DNA of 64,000 nucleotides from Pedobacter frigiditerrae (GCF_004331645.1 NZ_SJSK01000001.1:1488001-1552000), one strand, 5' to 3'. Shown: positions 33,926-43,434, counted from the stretch's first letter. The notes: generated from the letters alone by a model not told the origin. Program-made: numbers and translations.

Positions 33926-35192
33926 TATTATATTTTTTAAAAATTATACAGGCGTTTACATCGCCAAAGCCAAAATTTGCTTTTGCTAAGATCGATATTT
34001 TTTTATTTATTAAGGTTGTTGGTATGCGACTTTTGTCAATTAATTCATCAATTTCTGGGTGTAAATCTTCGCAATTAATATTTGGAAAGATAAAATCTTG
34101 GTCAATTTGTAAAACAGAAGCCACACATTCTATACTTCCAGTTCCGCTTAAAGAGTGACCAATCATAGACTTTACTGTGTTGATATAAGGAAAGTCATTT
34201 CCATATCTATTTAGTGCTTTTGCCCAATTCTCTATTTCCAAAGAATCCTTTGAAGTAGCAGTTAAGTGACCATTAATTACATCAATTTCTTCAGGCTTAA
34301 CGCCCGCACTTTTCATTGCTTCTGTAATACATCTTTGAACGGCAACTGGATTAGGAGCTGTCATAGAGCCTAAACCTCTTTGTCCGCCAGAGTTGATATT
34401 GCCACCAAGTATTTCAGCATAGATTTTAGCACCTCTATTTAAGGCACTATCCAAAGACTCTAGAACTAAGGCACCAGCGCCAACACTTGGCACAAAACCA
34501 CTAGCAGACTCGCTCATCGGTCTACTGCCTTTTTCTGGTTCTTCATTGTGTTTGTAGGTGCAAACCCTCATCGCATCAAATCCGCCCCAAATGTATGGGC
34601 CTTTATCACTAGTACTGCCCGCTAACATTCTTTTTGCTTGCCCGTTTTTAATGCGCTCATAAGCTAAAATAACGGCTTCTGTACCAGTAGAACAAGCAGA
34701 TGAATTAGTAGTTACCATATTGCCTAGACCTAATTTACCTCCCAAGAAAGCACTAACACCACTTGCCATGGTTTGTACAACTGTTCCGCTACCTAGTTTT
34801 CTAACCTGGCCATTATCAATTATATCTATACCTATTCTAAATTTATCCACTCCAGAAGTTCCTGTGCCGAAAATTGTTCCACTATCAAAATCTGGTTCGT
34901 CAGTTGGAATTTCCAATCCTGCATCTTTCCACGCATCCAAACCAGCAATTACGCCATATTCAATGCCCGAACTCTTAAGGTTTCTCAATTCAAGGGCCGA
35001 AAAATAGTTCAATAAATATCCTTCGGGTATTTGTGGCTCGCCAACAATCTGACAAGAAAAATTCAAATCTTTTAGCTGTTGGTCATGCCTAATTCCTGAT
35101 ATGCCATTTTTTATGGCATGCGTAAAATCAGCTACATTTATTCCATTTGGAGAAACAACTCCAAGTCCTGTAATTACAACTCTATTATTCAT
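33918..35192 (-). CDS. Beta-ketoacyl-ACP synthase (KAS II-like)
   Basis: 424 residues of the thiolase fold. The active-site triad is Cys167 (SSACSTGTEA), His309 (INGHLTATSKD) and His346 (SMIGHSLSG). The canonical HGTxT after the first His reads HLTAT here, a variant I associate with specialised Bacteroidota ketosynthases rather than FabF. It condenses malonyl-ACP with an acyl-ACP, and in this operon would build the chain that primes the type III synthase. It overlaps both neighbouring genes by 8 bases. Confidence 0.9.
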   Translation of the reverse strand: MNNRVVITGLGVVSPNGINVADFTHAIKNGISGIRHDQQLKDLNFSCQIVGEPQIPEGYLLNYFSALELRNLKSSGIEYGVIAGLDAWKDAGLEIPTDEPDFDSGTIFGTGTSGVDKFRIGIDIIDNGQVRKLGSGTVVQTMASGVSAFLGGKLGLGNMVTTNSSACSTGTEAVILAYERIKNGQAKRMLAGSTSDKGPYIWGGFDAMRVCTYKHNEEPEKGSRPMSESASGFVPSVGAGALVLESLDSALNRGAKIYAEILGGNINSGGQRGLGSMTAPNPVAVQRCITEAMKSAGVKPEEIDVINGHLTATSKDSLEIENWAKALNRYGNDFPYINTVKSMIGHSLSGTGSIECVASVLQIDQDFIFPNINCEDLHPEIDELIDKSRIPTTLINKKISILAKANFGFGDVNACIIFKKYNNG

Positions 35193-35619
35193 GGGGTTTT
35201 ACCATTGACATGCCAGCAATTTCACCTTTACAAACAACTTCTCCAGCTTCATTTTCCATAATGATATTACAACTTAACTTATTAAATCGATAATAGTTCT
35301 TTTTACTGGTTACAGTTACCTTTTCTGAAGGGAAAACAGGTCTTAAAAAATCTATTTTGCTCGAAGTCATCATTACAACAAGATCTGATGGCGCCATTAG
35401 ATAAGCACCAAGGCAAGCTAATCCTATTTGGGCCATAGTCTCAGTTAAGATTACGCCAGGTGTAACTGGATAATCTTTAAAATGACCTTGGTAAAAATAC
35501 AAATCTTTGTCAAAGGTAAAGGTGCCTTTTATGCTATTTTCATCAACTTCAAGTATTTCGTCTACAAAAAGAAAAGGTTTTTGATAAGGGAGATGCGTTA
35601 AAATTTCTTGTTTCGTCAT
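35185..35619 (-). CDS. FabZ-like 3-hydroxyacyl-ACP dehydratase
   Basis: 144-residue hot-dog-fold dehydratase. LPYQKPFLFVDEI is the family start; the catalytic pair is His46 in YQGHFKDYPVTPG and Glu60 in VILTETMAQ. It removes water from 3-hydroxyacyl-ACP. I use ATG 35619, which begins the family N-terminus; an upstream frame overlaps the PKS gene. It lies 1 base after the PKS stop and overlaps the ketosynthase by 8 bases. No ketoreductase or enoyl reductase is in the operon, so those steps must be borrowed from fatty-acid synthesis. Confidence 0.9.
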   Translation of the reverse strand: MTKQEILTHLPYQKPFLFVDEILEVDENSIKGTFTFDKDLYFYQGHFKDYPVTPGVILTETMAQIGLACLGAYLMAPSDLVVMMTSSKIDFLRPVFPSEKVTVTSKKNYYRFNKLSCNIIMENEAGEVVCKGEIAGMSMVKPHE

Positions 35620-35620
35620 G

Positions 35621-36673
35621 TTACCATTGCAATAAAATCCGCTGTGCGGAGAAGCCTGGACCAAAGCTAAGCATTAAACCTGTATCTCCAACATTTGGAT
35701 TTGATTCCATAAATCTTTCTAAAACATATAAAATAGTAGCGCTAGACATATTTCCATATAACCTTAAAACTTCTTTCGTATCATCAATGTTTTTGCCTAG
35801 ATCAGCAAATAAATCTTCAACAATTTGTACAATTTTTTTTCCTCCAGGATGAAAAATCAAATGATCAATATCCTTGATCTCCAAACCATTTTTTGCCAAA
35901 AATGGATGAATGATGTTTGGAAAGTTCTCTGCAATTGTTTCTGGTACTTTTTGGTCTAAAACCATTTGTAAACCAGTATTGGTCATTTTAAAACCCATCA
36001 TTTCTTGTGCGTTATAGAAGTGATACATTTCTTCTGCTATGATTTCTGGACCCTCATCTTCATCATAGGAGCTCATTAAAACACAAGCTGCTCCATCACC
36101 AAAAATAGCAGCGCTAACAATATTTGCCATAGAATAATCTTTCAATTGAAAAGTTGCAGAGGGCGATTCTACAGCAACAACAGCAGCTCTTTTACCTGGA
36201 TTTGATTTCAGAAAATTCTTAGCGTAAATCATTCCAGAAACACCGGCAACACAACCCATTTCTGTAACCGGAAGTCGAACGATGTCTTGTCGTAAATTAA
36301 GCTCGTTAATTAAGTAAGCATCAAGAGATGGAATCATGATACCTGTACAACTTACGGTAATGAGATAATCTAAACTCTCAGGCTGCCATTTTGCTTTTTT
36401 TAAGGCTGCCGATAAACATTCCTTACCATATTTAATCCCTTCTCTAATATAGATTTCATTTCGGTCCTCAAAACTTAAATCGCTAAATACTTCCTCTGGC
36501 GATAGGAAAGCATACCTTCTGTCTACACCAGCATTCTCAAATATCTTTAGTACTTTTCTTACAAATCGTGTCTCTTGCCCTTTTAACCAAACGTCAAAAA
36601 ATGGCATAAGCTCTTCTTTAGACCTTGAATATTTAGGCAATACTTTAGTTACTGCTTTTACTTTTACGCTCAT
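35621..36673 (-). CDS. Type III polyketide synthase (chalcone/stilbene synthase family)
   Basis: 350 residues. The catalytic triad of the family is complete: Cys141 in EMGCVAG, His275 in LIFHPGGKK and Asn308 in LYGNMSS; the closing motif MLSFGPGFSAQ is also present. Bacterial members extend fatty acyl starters with malonyl-CoA to alkylresorcinols or alkylpyrones. The downstream mini fatty-acid set and the upstream methyltransferase and flavoprotein recall the srsABC phenolic-lipid operon of Streptomyces griseus in logic. ATG 36673 is chosen because it overlaps the methyltransferase stop by 4 bases and matches the family start. Product unknown. Confidence 0.93.
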   Translation of the reverse strand: MSVKVKAVTKVLPKYSRSKEELMPFFDVWLKGQETRFVRKVLKIFENAGVDRRYAFLSPEEVFSDLSFEDRNEIYIREGIKYGKECLSAALKKAKWQPESLDYLITVSCTGIMIPSLDAYLINELNLRQDIVRLPVTEMGCVAGVSGMIYAKNFLKSNPGKRAAVVAVESPSATFQLKDYSMANIVSAAIFGDGAACVLMSSYDEDEGPEIIAEEMYHFYNAQEMMGFKMTNTGLQMVLDQKVPETIAENFPNIIHPFLAKNGLEIKDIDHLIFHPGGKKIVQIVEDLFADLGKNIDDTKEVLRLYGNMSSATILYVLERFMESNPNVGDTGLMLSFGPGFSAQRILLQW

Positions 36674-37374
36674 TTTGTTTTGATTATCCACTGGTAACGG
36701 AAAGCCCACTTCCATTTTATAGAAAAGAACTTTGGTTTTAACGCTTTAGAATAGGCTAATAAATCAGCTTTTTTGAATCCTCTAAGTATCGAAACCAGTC
36801 CATCTTCTCTAGACATGTCATTTAACCTAAATACAAAACATAAGGCTTTAAATAAATAGTAAGCCATTTTATTTCTATTCAAATCGTTAATTACTATACC
36901 AACCTTTGCCAGTTGCATATAGTTTTGCAAAAAAGCTATTATTTCTTCATCCTTAAAATGATGTAAGGTTAAAGTGCAAAGCATAATGTCGCATTCGTCA
37001 TTCTCCTCATTAAAAATATCTTTGCATTTGTAGGTAATATTCTCATAATCAGCTGATAATTTTCTAGCATAATCAATCGTGAAACTATTGGCATCTATTC
37101 CTTTAAGCATAAACTTAAGTTCATGTTCTTTCGCATAATCGGCCAAAGCTCTTAACATATCTCCACTACCACAACCTATATCGGTAATACGAATAATTTG
37201 GTCTTTAGGTTTGTTTTCAAATAACGATTTTACTCCATCTAGCGTAACCTTATTTCCACCCAATAACCTGTTTATACTTGCAATTTTTTCTAATGCATCT
37301 CTTAATATTTCCCCTTCCATGTTAAAATCATCCATTATTTCTGGGGCATCGCTTCTGTATTTCGTATTAATCAT
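36670..37374 (-). CDS. Class I SAM-dependent methyltransferase of the PKS operon
   Basis: 234 residues. Motif I is ITDIGCGSGDMLRAL, motif II region GIDANSFTIDYARK, and CTLTLHHFKDEEI the post-motif acidic/His segment typical of small-molecule methyltransferases. It likely methylates the phenolic or pyrone product of the adjacent synthase on oxygen or carbon. It overlaps the flavoprotein gene by 8 bases upstream and the synthase by 4 bases downstream. Confidence 0.87.
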   Translation of the reverse strand: MINTKYRSDAPEIMDDFNMEGEILRDALEKIASINRLLGGNKVTLDGVKSLFENKPKDQIIRITDIGCGSGDMLRALADYAKEHELKFMLKGIDANSFTIDYARKLSADYENITYKCKDIFNEENDECDIMLCTLTLHHFKDEEIIAFLQNYMQLAKVGIVINDLNRNKMAYYLFKALCFVFRLNDMSREDGLVSILRGFKKADLLAYSKALKPKFFSIKWKWAFRYQWIIKTK

Positions 37375-38500
37375 TGCCTAATAAAGGTTTTCCATGTGTT
37401 CTTTTAATAATTTGCTTCAATAACCAAGGCATTTTTGTAAGTATATTAATTAAATAGTCGGTAAGTATTTCTCTTTGTAGCAAGCTAGATAAAATACTTC
37501 CAGTTCTTAACCTTGAGTTAAATGTTTTTTTCCAAACTTTAGTATATTTTTTTTCGAGTTCATTTCTCGATTTTATATCTCCGTTAAAATATGCCATTAA
37601 ATGTTCCGAAACGATTTTGGCGCCGTGCATAGCCATAGCCATTCCATTTCCACAAAGTGGATGAATAAGACCTGCAGCATCTCCCACCATTAAAACGTGA
37701 CTTGTAACGGCTTTTTTAGTCCCAAATGATAGCTGACTAATGGTTATTGGTGTTTCAAACAATAATTCACTATGTTCGAGGATATCCTTTAAAGTCTGGT
37801 TCTCCATCAACACATTTTGCTGGTAGGATTCTATGTTTTTGTATTTTTTGAATGTTTCATAATCAGCTAAATAGCAAATGTTAATCTTATCATTTTCTAC
37901 TTTAGAAACGCCACAGTAACCTCCTTTAAAATTATGCAGGGCGACGATATCATTTGGAAATGCACCTTTATAATGCGCTTTTATTGCTAAAAATGGAGCC
38001 TTTTTCTGGATAAAGGGTCTGCTGAACTTAATGTCTAATGAGGAGCGTTTCCCATAGGCGCCAATTACTTGTTTAGCGGTAAAAGTTATGTCATTTGTAG
38101 TTCGAACTGTAAATAAATCTTCCTCGAAATGAACGTCAGTTACACTTTCTTGAAATACTTTAACTCCTTTGTTTACCAATAATTGATACAGATAATTATC
38201 AAGCGTATATCGGCTGATGCCAAAACCACCCAATGGTAAATTTGTGTATGTGCTTTTCCCAGATTGAGTGGTTAAGTGAAGCTTATTAATATGAGTTGGA
38301 TTTAAGCTTTCTATATCAACTTCTAACCATTTTAAATAGGGTAAAACTTCATTCGAGATGTATTCGCCACAAACCTTATGATTTGGGTAAGAATTTTTCT
38401 CGATCAAAATAACATTCAAACCAGCTTTGTAAAGGTGTAGAGCTGCCGTTAACCCAGCAAGACCACCACCAATTATCAATATATCTGATTTAGAATTCAT
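37367..38500 (-). CDS. FAD-dependent oxidoreductase, geranylgeranyl-reductase/hydroxylase type
   Basis: 377 residues. The N-terminal FAD-binding Rossmann motif is ILIIGGGLAGLTAALHLYKA, followed by HKVCGEYIS, and the second FAD motif is LMVGDAAGLIHPLCGNGMAM. This is the group containing geranylgeranyl reductases, halogenases and aromatic hydroxylases. As first gene of the PKS operon it plausibly hydroxylates the ring, as SrsC does in Streptomyces, though reduction of double bonds is an alternative. It starts 123 bases from the divergent histidine-kinase gene. Confidence 0.88.
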   Translation of the reverse strand: MNSKSDILIIGGGLAGLTAALHLYKAGLNVILIEKNSYPNHKVCGEYISNEVLPYLKWLEVDIESLNPTHINKLHLTTQSGKSTYTNLPLGGFGISRYTLDNYLYQLLVNKGVKVFQESVTDVHFEEDLFTVRTTNDITFTAKQVIGAYGKRSSLDIKFSRPFIQKKAPFLAIKAHYKGAFPNDIVALHNFKGGYCGVSKVENDKINICYLADYETFKKYKNIESYQQNVLMENQTLKDILEHSELLFETPITISQLSFGTKKAVTSHVLMVGDAAGLIHPLCGNGMAMAMHGAKIVSEHLMAYFNGDIKSRNELEKKYTKVWKKTFNSRLRTGSILSSLLQREILTDYLINILTKMPWLLKQIIKRTHGKPLLGND

Positions 38501-38623
38501 AAAATAACTTTCTTAATAAACAGTAGTATGCCAAAAAGGTGTTGGTTTCTTTAGACATATTAAATTGCAGCTAAAAGAAATATTTGTTTAAATTAGAGAA
38601 ACCAAATTAACCATCTCTTTTTC

Positions 38624-40555
38624 ATGGCTCTCCAGCAATTACCATTTATTAAATGTAAAGTATTAGCCATTGTGTTTTTGGTTTTTTCATTTAGCTCGAT
38701 AGCTTCTGCTCAAAATGCTAATACTCAGGCTTCAAATATAGATTCACTAATTGCGCAGGTGCCTGGTTTAATGAGGAGCGATAAAAAATTGGCACTTCAA
38801 AGAATGCAGCAAATTCAAGCGCTGTCTACTAAGTTTAATTATAAACACGGATTAATTGAAAGTGCATTTTTTCGTTCATGGTTAACCTATAGGTATGGTT
38901 CTGCCGATCAATGTATCAAATCAATAGATAGTGCTATAAAGAATATTCCAAATCTTTCAAGCGACGCAGCAGAAGTTAAATTCTATATTTTAAAAGGACA
39001 ATGTTTTGTAAAAAAGACACAGTTTGATCAAGCTGTAAATAATTTCAGCACTGCCATAAAAATAGCTGAACGCAAGAAGGATTTTGCCAGTAAAACCGGT
39101 GCATTAATTAGTGTAGGTTGGGCATATATGGAAGATTCAAAGCCTAAAGAGGCGATTGGGTTTTTCTCAGAAGTGTTAAGTTTAAATCCAGAAAAGACAT
39201 ACAGTAACCGAGCTTTGGTTCTTTGCAACATTGCAGCATGTTATAATATCTTGGCTAATTATACAGCAGCAGAAAAATATGCTCTACAAGGTGTTGAAGC
39301 AGCAAGAGCATCTGGTAGTATGGTAGATTTGGCAAATGGGTTAAATATTCTAGCAAGAAGTAATTACCAGCGGGGTAAATTTGATAAAGCCATTGTTTAC
39401 TTAAAAGAGGCGAGTAAGGCAAGGGAAAAGGTAGAAGATCCAGCAATGTTAGCATCAGATTATTTAGAGTTGGCAGATGTGTACCTCAAAACAAAACAAG
39501 CTGACCAAGCTATTTTATACGCAAAAAAAGCTGAAGCAATTAGTTATGTAAACAAAATAGATTTAAAGCTTGCTAATGCTTATGAGGCCTTGGCGGGTGG
39601 CTTTACTGCTATTGGAGATTATAAAAATGCAAATCGTTATTACCAAAAATTGTTAGCTCATAAAGACAGTACTGGTACAGGTAATTACAGTAAAGCGTTG
39701 GCCGAATTACAAGTGAAGTTTGCCACTGAAAAGAAAGTAACAGAAAATCTTAAACTTAAAGAGGAAAATCTAGAGAGTAAATTAAGCATCAGCAACAAAC
39801 AAAAATGGCTAATTATATTAATAGCAGGTTTGCTTGGAGTAGTTGCTAGTGCATTATATATCTTCTACTTAACCAGAAGTAAATACAGAATCCAACGGGC
39901 ACTAGAACAATTGAATGAACAAAAGAATAGAACACTTGCCGTAATGCAAACCGAAGAAAGTGAGCGAAGAAGAATTGCAGGAGATTTACATGATGGGGTT
40001 TGCCAAATGCTAGTGGCAGCTTCGTTACAATTAAAAAATGCGAAGGGCGATGAACAAAAATTGGCTAAAATAGATGGGTTATTAGACCAGGCTACGGCCG
40101 AGGTAAGGGCTGTTTCACATCAAATGACACCAGAGTTGCTATTGAATTATGGTTTGTTGATGGCCATACAACAAGGAATAGAACGTTTAAACGATGCGCA
40201 AAATAAAAGCAAATTTACTTTGTTTGAGCACGTAGAGTTTGAAGATATTGATGAGATGCTAGCAGTTGTGATGTACAGGGCATTTCAAGAGTTAACAAAC
40301 AATGTACTAAAACATGCAAATGCCACAGCAGTTAGTGTACATTTAATAGTTAATGAGGAAGAAGCATTGCTGATGATTGAAGATAATGGCGGAGGATTTG
40401 ATAGCAACGCAAATAAATTTGGATTGGGATTAAAGAATTTAGAAAGCAGGATAAAGTTATATGGTGGTGGTTTAAATATTGATACGATGGTCGGAAAAGG
40501 AACTACTTCAATACTTAAGTTTAAATCGCCTACTCGAAAAAATGTATTAGTTTAA
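38624..40555 (+). CDS. TPR-containing sensor histidine kinase (HisKA_3)
   Basis: 643 residues. A signal peptide (IASAQ) is followed by five or more TPR motifs (about 50-350, for example SVGWAYMEDSKPKEAIGFFS, AIVYLKEASKAREK). One membrane helix (about 389-411) precedes a HisKA_3 dimerisation domain with phospho-acceptor His in RRRIAGDLHDGVCQML. The HATPase domain has ELTNNVLKHANA (N box), EDNGGGFD and GLGLKNLESR. It phosphorylates the regulator encoded 10 bases downstream. It is divergent from the PKS operon. Confidence 0.94.
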   Translation: MALQQLPFIKCKVLAIVFLVFSFSSIASAQNANTQASNIDSLIAQVPGLMRSDKKLALQRMQQIQALSTKFNYKHGLIESAFFRSWLTYRYGSADQCIKSIDSAIKNIPNLSSDAAEVKFYILKGQCFVKKTQFDQAVNNFSTAIKIAERKKDFASKTGALISVGWAYMEDSKPKEAIGFFSEVLSLNPEKTYSNRALVLCNIAACYNILANYTAAEKYALQGVEAARASGSMVDLANGLNILARSNYQRGKFDKAIVYLKEASKAREKVEDPAMLASDYLELADVYLKTKQADQAILYAKKAEAISYVNKIDLKLANAYEALAGGFTAIGDYKNANRYYQKLLAHKDSTGTGNYSKALAELQVKFATEKKVTENLKLKEENLESKLSISNKQKWLIILIAGLLGVVASALYIFYLTRSKYRIQRALEQLNEQKNRTLAVMQTEESERRRIAGDLHDGVCQMLVAASLQLKNAKGDEQKLAKIDGLLDQATAEVRAVSHQMTPELLLNYGLLMAIQQGIERLNDAQNKSKFTLFEHVEFEDIDEMLAVVMYRAFQELTNNVLKHANATAVSVHLIVNEEEALLMIEDNGGGFDSNANKFGLGLKNLESRIKLYGGGLNIDTMVGKGTTSILKFKSPTRKNVLV

Positions 40556-40565
40556 AAGAATAATT

Positions 40566-41204
40566 TTGGAAAAGGTTAAAGTTTTTTTGGTAGATGACCA
40601 CGATATCTTGATGGATGGCATTGAAGCTATTTTAAAAGATGCTGATGATATCGTTGTTGTTGGCAAAGCAAATTCAGTTGAGATGGCAGAACAATACATT
40701 AAAGTTAAACAACCAGATGTAGTATTAACTGACATAAGCATGGGTAAAAAATCTGGATTGGATTTAACCAAGTTTCTTCAACATCACTACCCTAAAATTA
40801 AAGTTGTTATTCTCTCTATGCATGATGATTACTTTAACATGTCAACCTTAATTAAAGCTGGAGCTTCTGGATATTTACTTAAAAATGTAAAAAACGAAGA
40901 ACTGCACAAGGCTATTGCAAAGGTAATGAACAATGAGACTTACATTCAGCAATCAATAGCCTCTAAATTTGTAAATGGCTACGTAAAGGATTCACAAACG
41001 GAGAAAATAAATAACCTATCGCCTCGAGAAATAGAAATCATAAGGCTTATTGTAGCGGAGAATACAACCATAGAAATTAGTAAAAGGCTCTTTATTTCTG
41101 AACATACGGTAGAAACACATCGCAAAAATATCTGGCGCAAAACGGGCGCTAAATCTATCATAGGTTTAATTAATTATGCAAAAGAGCATCAATTAATAGG
41201 CTAA
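40566..41204 (+). CDS. LuxR/NarL family response regulator
   Basis: 212 residues. The receiver domain (about 1-120) has the acidic pair DD in FLVDDHDILMDGIEA, phospho-acceptor Asp in VVLTDISMGKKSG, and Lys in GYLLKNVKNEE. The LuxR HTH (about 145-208) has LSPREIEIIRLIVAE and EHTVETHRKNIWRKTGAKS. It is the partner of the kinase ending 11 bases upstream. The only start that gives a complete receiver is TTG at 40566; no ATG or GTG is available in frame, so translation probably depends on coupling to the kinase gene. Confidence 0.94.
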   Translation: MEKVKVFLVDDHDILMDGIEAILKDADDIVVVGKANSVEMAEQYIKVKQPDVVLTDISMGKKSGLDLTKFLQHHYPKIKVVILSMHDDYFNMSTLIKAGASGYLLKNVKNEELHKAIAKVMNNETYIQQSIASKFVNGYVKDSQTEKINNLSPREIEIIRLIVAENTTIEISKRLFISEHTVETHRKNIWRKTGAKSIIGLINYAKEHQLIG

Positions 41205-41263
41205 GCTTAAATACCTACTAAAAGGGATTTTAATCATATCTATAGGCGCTAAATTTATTGATA

Positions 41264-41671
41264 ATGAAACATCTCAAGATATACTTCGCTTTATGCCTTA
41301 TTTCTATAGGTTTTAATGCTTTTAGTCAGAAAAAATTTGTGGGCACTTTCTCAAATGGATTTAAGGGCGCTAAGCTTTCCTTTACTTTAACAGCAGATGG
41401 CAAGCAAGTGCAAAGCTTTACTTTTGATGGCTATTGGCGATGTGGTGGTTCTACTGAGCATATTAAAGCTGGTCTAGAGAAAAGCTTTTCTGTAGTTAAT
41501 GGTAAAATCCAAGGTGTAATTCTTGACCCAGAAAATGGGGGAGCATCAGCCTTTCGGTTTAACTTAGAAGGAGTTGTTAACGGTAAACATGCTAATGGCA
41601 CTTTTAGGATGAATATTACAGGCTTGAGTTGTGATACTTATAAGTTAAATTGGACAGCCGTAGCGATTTAG
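41264..41671 (+). CDS. Hypothetical secreted small protein
   Basis: 135 residues. A signal peptide ends at NAFSQ. The mature part is beta-rich with alternating polar and hydrophobic residues (KFVGTFSNGFKGAKLSFTLT, IQGVILDPENGG), and two Cys residues (YWRCGGST and GLSCDTY) that could form a disulfide in the periplasm. A small beta-barrel or lipocalin-like fold is possible. I do not recognise a family. Its stop overlaps the stop of the convergent GH5 gene by 4 bases. Confidence 0.7.
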   Translation: MKHLKIYFALCLISIGFNAFSQKKFVGTFSNGFKGAKLSFTLTADGKQVQSFTFDGYWRCGGSTEHIKAGLEKSFSVVNGKIQGVILDPENGGASAFRFNLEGVVNGKHANGTFRMNITGLSCDTYKLNWTAVAI

Positions 41672-42897
41672 AGTTTCCCGGTTTTTAATCCTAACCCTTT
41701 TAGGTAACCATCATTTGTAGTGCAATTAGAAAATTTGCATTGCTCCAACAAACCGTCTAAAGCTTTTTCGATAAGAGCTCTGTCTGTTGGTGCAAATTTT
41801 CTTAGATCGGCAAAATTGTTTTTAGGCTGGTCTGCATATTTAATAATCAAATTATAGTTTTCTGGAATTGGAAAAGTTACAATTCCTGCTTTGGCATCCA
41901 TTTTTTTATAAGGCCAAAAATGCCAACTGATGTTATGTTTTTCCATCAATGTTCTAAATTCTAAAATCCACTGGTCTTTGTTTTCGCCGGTTTCGCCAAC
42001 ATAAATAGGTACATTGTATTTATCCCTAAAATCTAAATAATCTTGTATCACATTTTGTGTAGTGGCAGTCCAATATTTATGAAAAGTGTAAACCAATTTG
42101 CTATCAAAAGGCTGATTGAAAATTTTAAAGTTTGAATCCCATTGTGCGCCTCCCAGAAATATCAAATGGTTTTTATCAACTTTTCTTACTTCGGCTGTTA
42201 TACTTTTATAAAGCGGTTCTAAATATGGATTTAATTTTTTGGTGTCGAAATAATGCGCAATTGGTTCATTCAATAAATCGTATCCAATAACTGCAGTTTC
42301 ATCTTTATAATGCAGGGCGATTCTTTTCCAAATGCTTTTGGCTAATTCCTGACTTGCTGCATTCTCAAATAAGAAAGGATAGCCATCACTATCATCAATA
42401 TTATCTCCAGTTTGTCCACCTGGTGCACAATGCATATCTAATATTACAGGCAAATTCTCTTCCTTGCACCACTTAATTACTTTGTCCATTAATTCGAATC
42501 CACGATTTGGATTATTAGAACCTAAGTAGCTCTCAGTGGTAAACATTTTATAGTGAAAAGGAATGCGAATAGAATTCATCCCAGTAGATTTTAAATAATG
42601 AATATCTTCCTTTGTGATATAATTATCTAAATATTTCTTCCAAAATGCTGCGGTTTTATCTGGCCCAATCAATTCACTAAAAACTTGGTTAATCATTCTT
42701 GGTGAGCCCACATCCTTAAATTTAAACATGTATCCTTCCGGTATTAACCAGTTGCCCAAATTTGTTCCAGTTAGTACTATCACTTTGCCATTAGGGGCGA
42801 TGATATCTTTACCTTTTACATTAAAAAAACGATTAGTTTGTGCACTTAGCGATAGTGGCACTAAAAAAATAAGAACAATTTTTATTAAAGCTTTCAT
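41668..42897 (-). CDS. Secreted glycoside hydrolase family 5 enzyme
   Basis: 409 residues with a signal peptide (LSLSAQ). GH5 TIM-barrel: LTGTNLGNWLIPEGYMF at the start, MNSIRIPFHYKMF, DMHCAPGGQTGDNIDDSDG, acid/base Glu in GYDLLNEPIAHYF and nucleophile Glu in IYVGETGENKD. Members cut beta-glucans, cellulose or mannans; N-terminal sequence is most like fungal-type exo-beta-1,3-glucanase/cellulase subfamilies, but substrate is not certain. There is no carbohydrate-binding module and no SusC/SusD pair next to it. Confidence 0.9.
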   Translation of the reverse strand: MKALIKIVLIFLVPLSLSAQTNRFFNVKGKDIIAPNGKVIVLTGTNLGNWLIPEGYMFKFKDVGSPRMINQVFSELIGPDKTAAFWKKYLDNYITKEDIHYLKSTGMNSIRIPFHYKMFTTESYLGSNNPNRGFELMDKVIKWCKEENLPVILDMHCAPGGQTGDNIDDSDGYPFLFENAASQELAKSIWKRIALHYKDETAVIGYDLLNEPIAHYFDTKKLNPYLEPLYKSITAEVRKVDKNHLIFLGGAQWDSNFKIFNQPFDSKLVYTFHKYWTATTQNVIQDYLDFRDKYNVPIYVGETGENKDQWILEFRTLMEKHNISWHFWPYKKMDAKAGIVTFPIPENYNLIIKYADQPKNNFADLRKFAPTDRALIEKALDGLLEQCKFSNCTTNDGYLKGLGLKTGKL

Positions 42898-42976
42898 TAA
42901 AAATTACATTTGGTTGTCCTAAATTACTGCTATTAAACAAAATTTTTCTGAATAGATTACGCAAAGGTTTGCGCAT

Positions 42977-43008
42977 AAAAAAGCCACCTTGCTTTGAACA
43001 AGATGGCT
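42977..43008 (-). terminator. Terminator after the yiaA-like gene
   Basis: On the minus strand AGCCATCTTG pairs with CAAGGTGGCT (42982-42991 with 42999-43008, one G-U pair) followed by a U-run. It lies 19 bases after the stop of the gene ending at 43027. Confidence 0.85.
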
Positions 43009-43026
43009 GTAATAATGCTGGATTAA

Positions 43027-43434
43027 TTAATCCAAATTTTGTGTTCTGTTAAAAATTTGGCTGTCTCTGGTATTTTTTTGTACCGTGATAGCTGCAAATA
43101 GAGCTAGTAGAAAAGCAAAGGCATAAAAGCCTTTTTCACTGGGCAAAATGTCTGCATTCCATAGTCCAATAATTAACAAAGTGATTGTTAATAGGGTAGA
43201 AAACCAGCTTATTCCATAGTAAATCTCAGTTACTGGAATGCCTTCTAATTTATCTCTTACTGCTTTTTGTAAAGATATAACGGCAAAAAGGCCGAACATC
43301 AATACGGTAAAATAATAACCTTTTTCGTTTAATAGCATATCGGAGCGCCAAAGCCCTACAATAAAGCCAATCATGCCAATTCCAAGTGCTATCCATGCGG
43401 CTGCTATGAATGCGTTTGATGGTTTTTGATTCAT
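43027..43434 (-). CDS. yiaA: YiaA/YiaB family inner membrane protein
   Basis: 135 residues forming two repeats of two membrane helices. Each repeat carries the family phrase: IGLWRSDMLLNEKGYYFTVL with LMFGLFAVISLQKAVRD, then IGLWNADILPSEKGFYAFAF with LLALFAAITVQKNTRD. The repeated W-x-(S/A)-D and EKG(Y/F)Y motifs define YiaA/YiaB. Function is unknown. It is a single-gene unit with its own terminator. Confidence 0.9.
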   Translation of the reverse strand: MNQKPSNAFIAAAWIALGIGMIGFIVGLWRSDMLLNEKGYYFTVLMFGLFAVISLQKAVRDKLEGIPVTEIYYGISWFSTLLTITLLIIGLWNADILPSEKGFYAFAFLLALFAAITVQKNTRDSQIFNRTQNLD

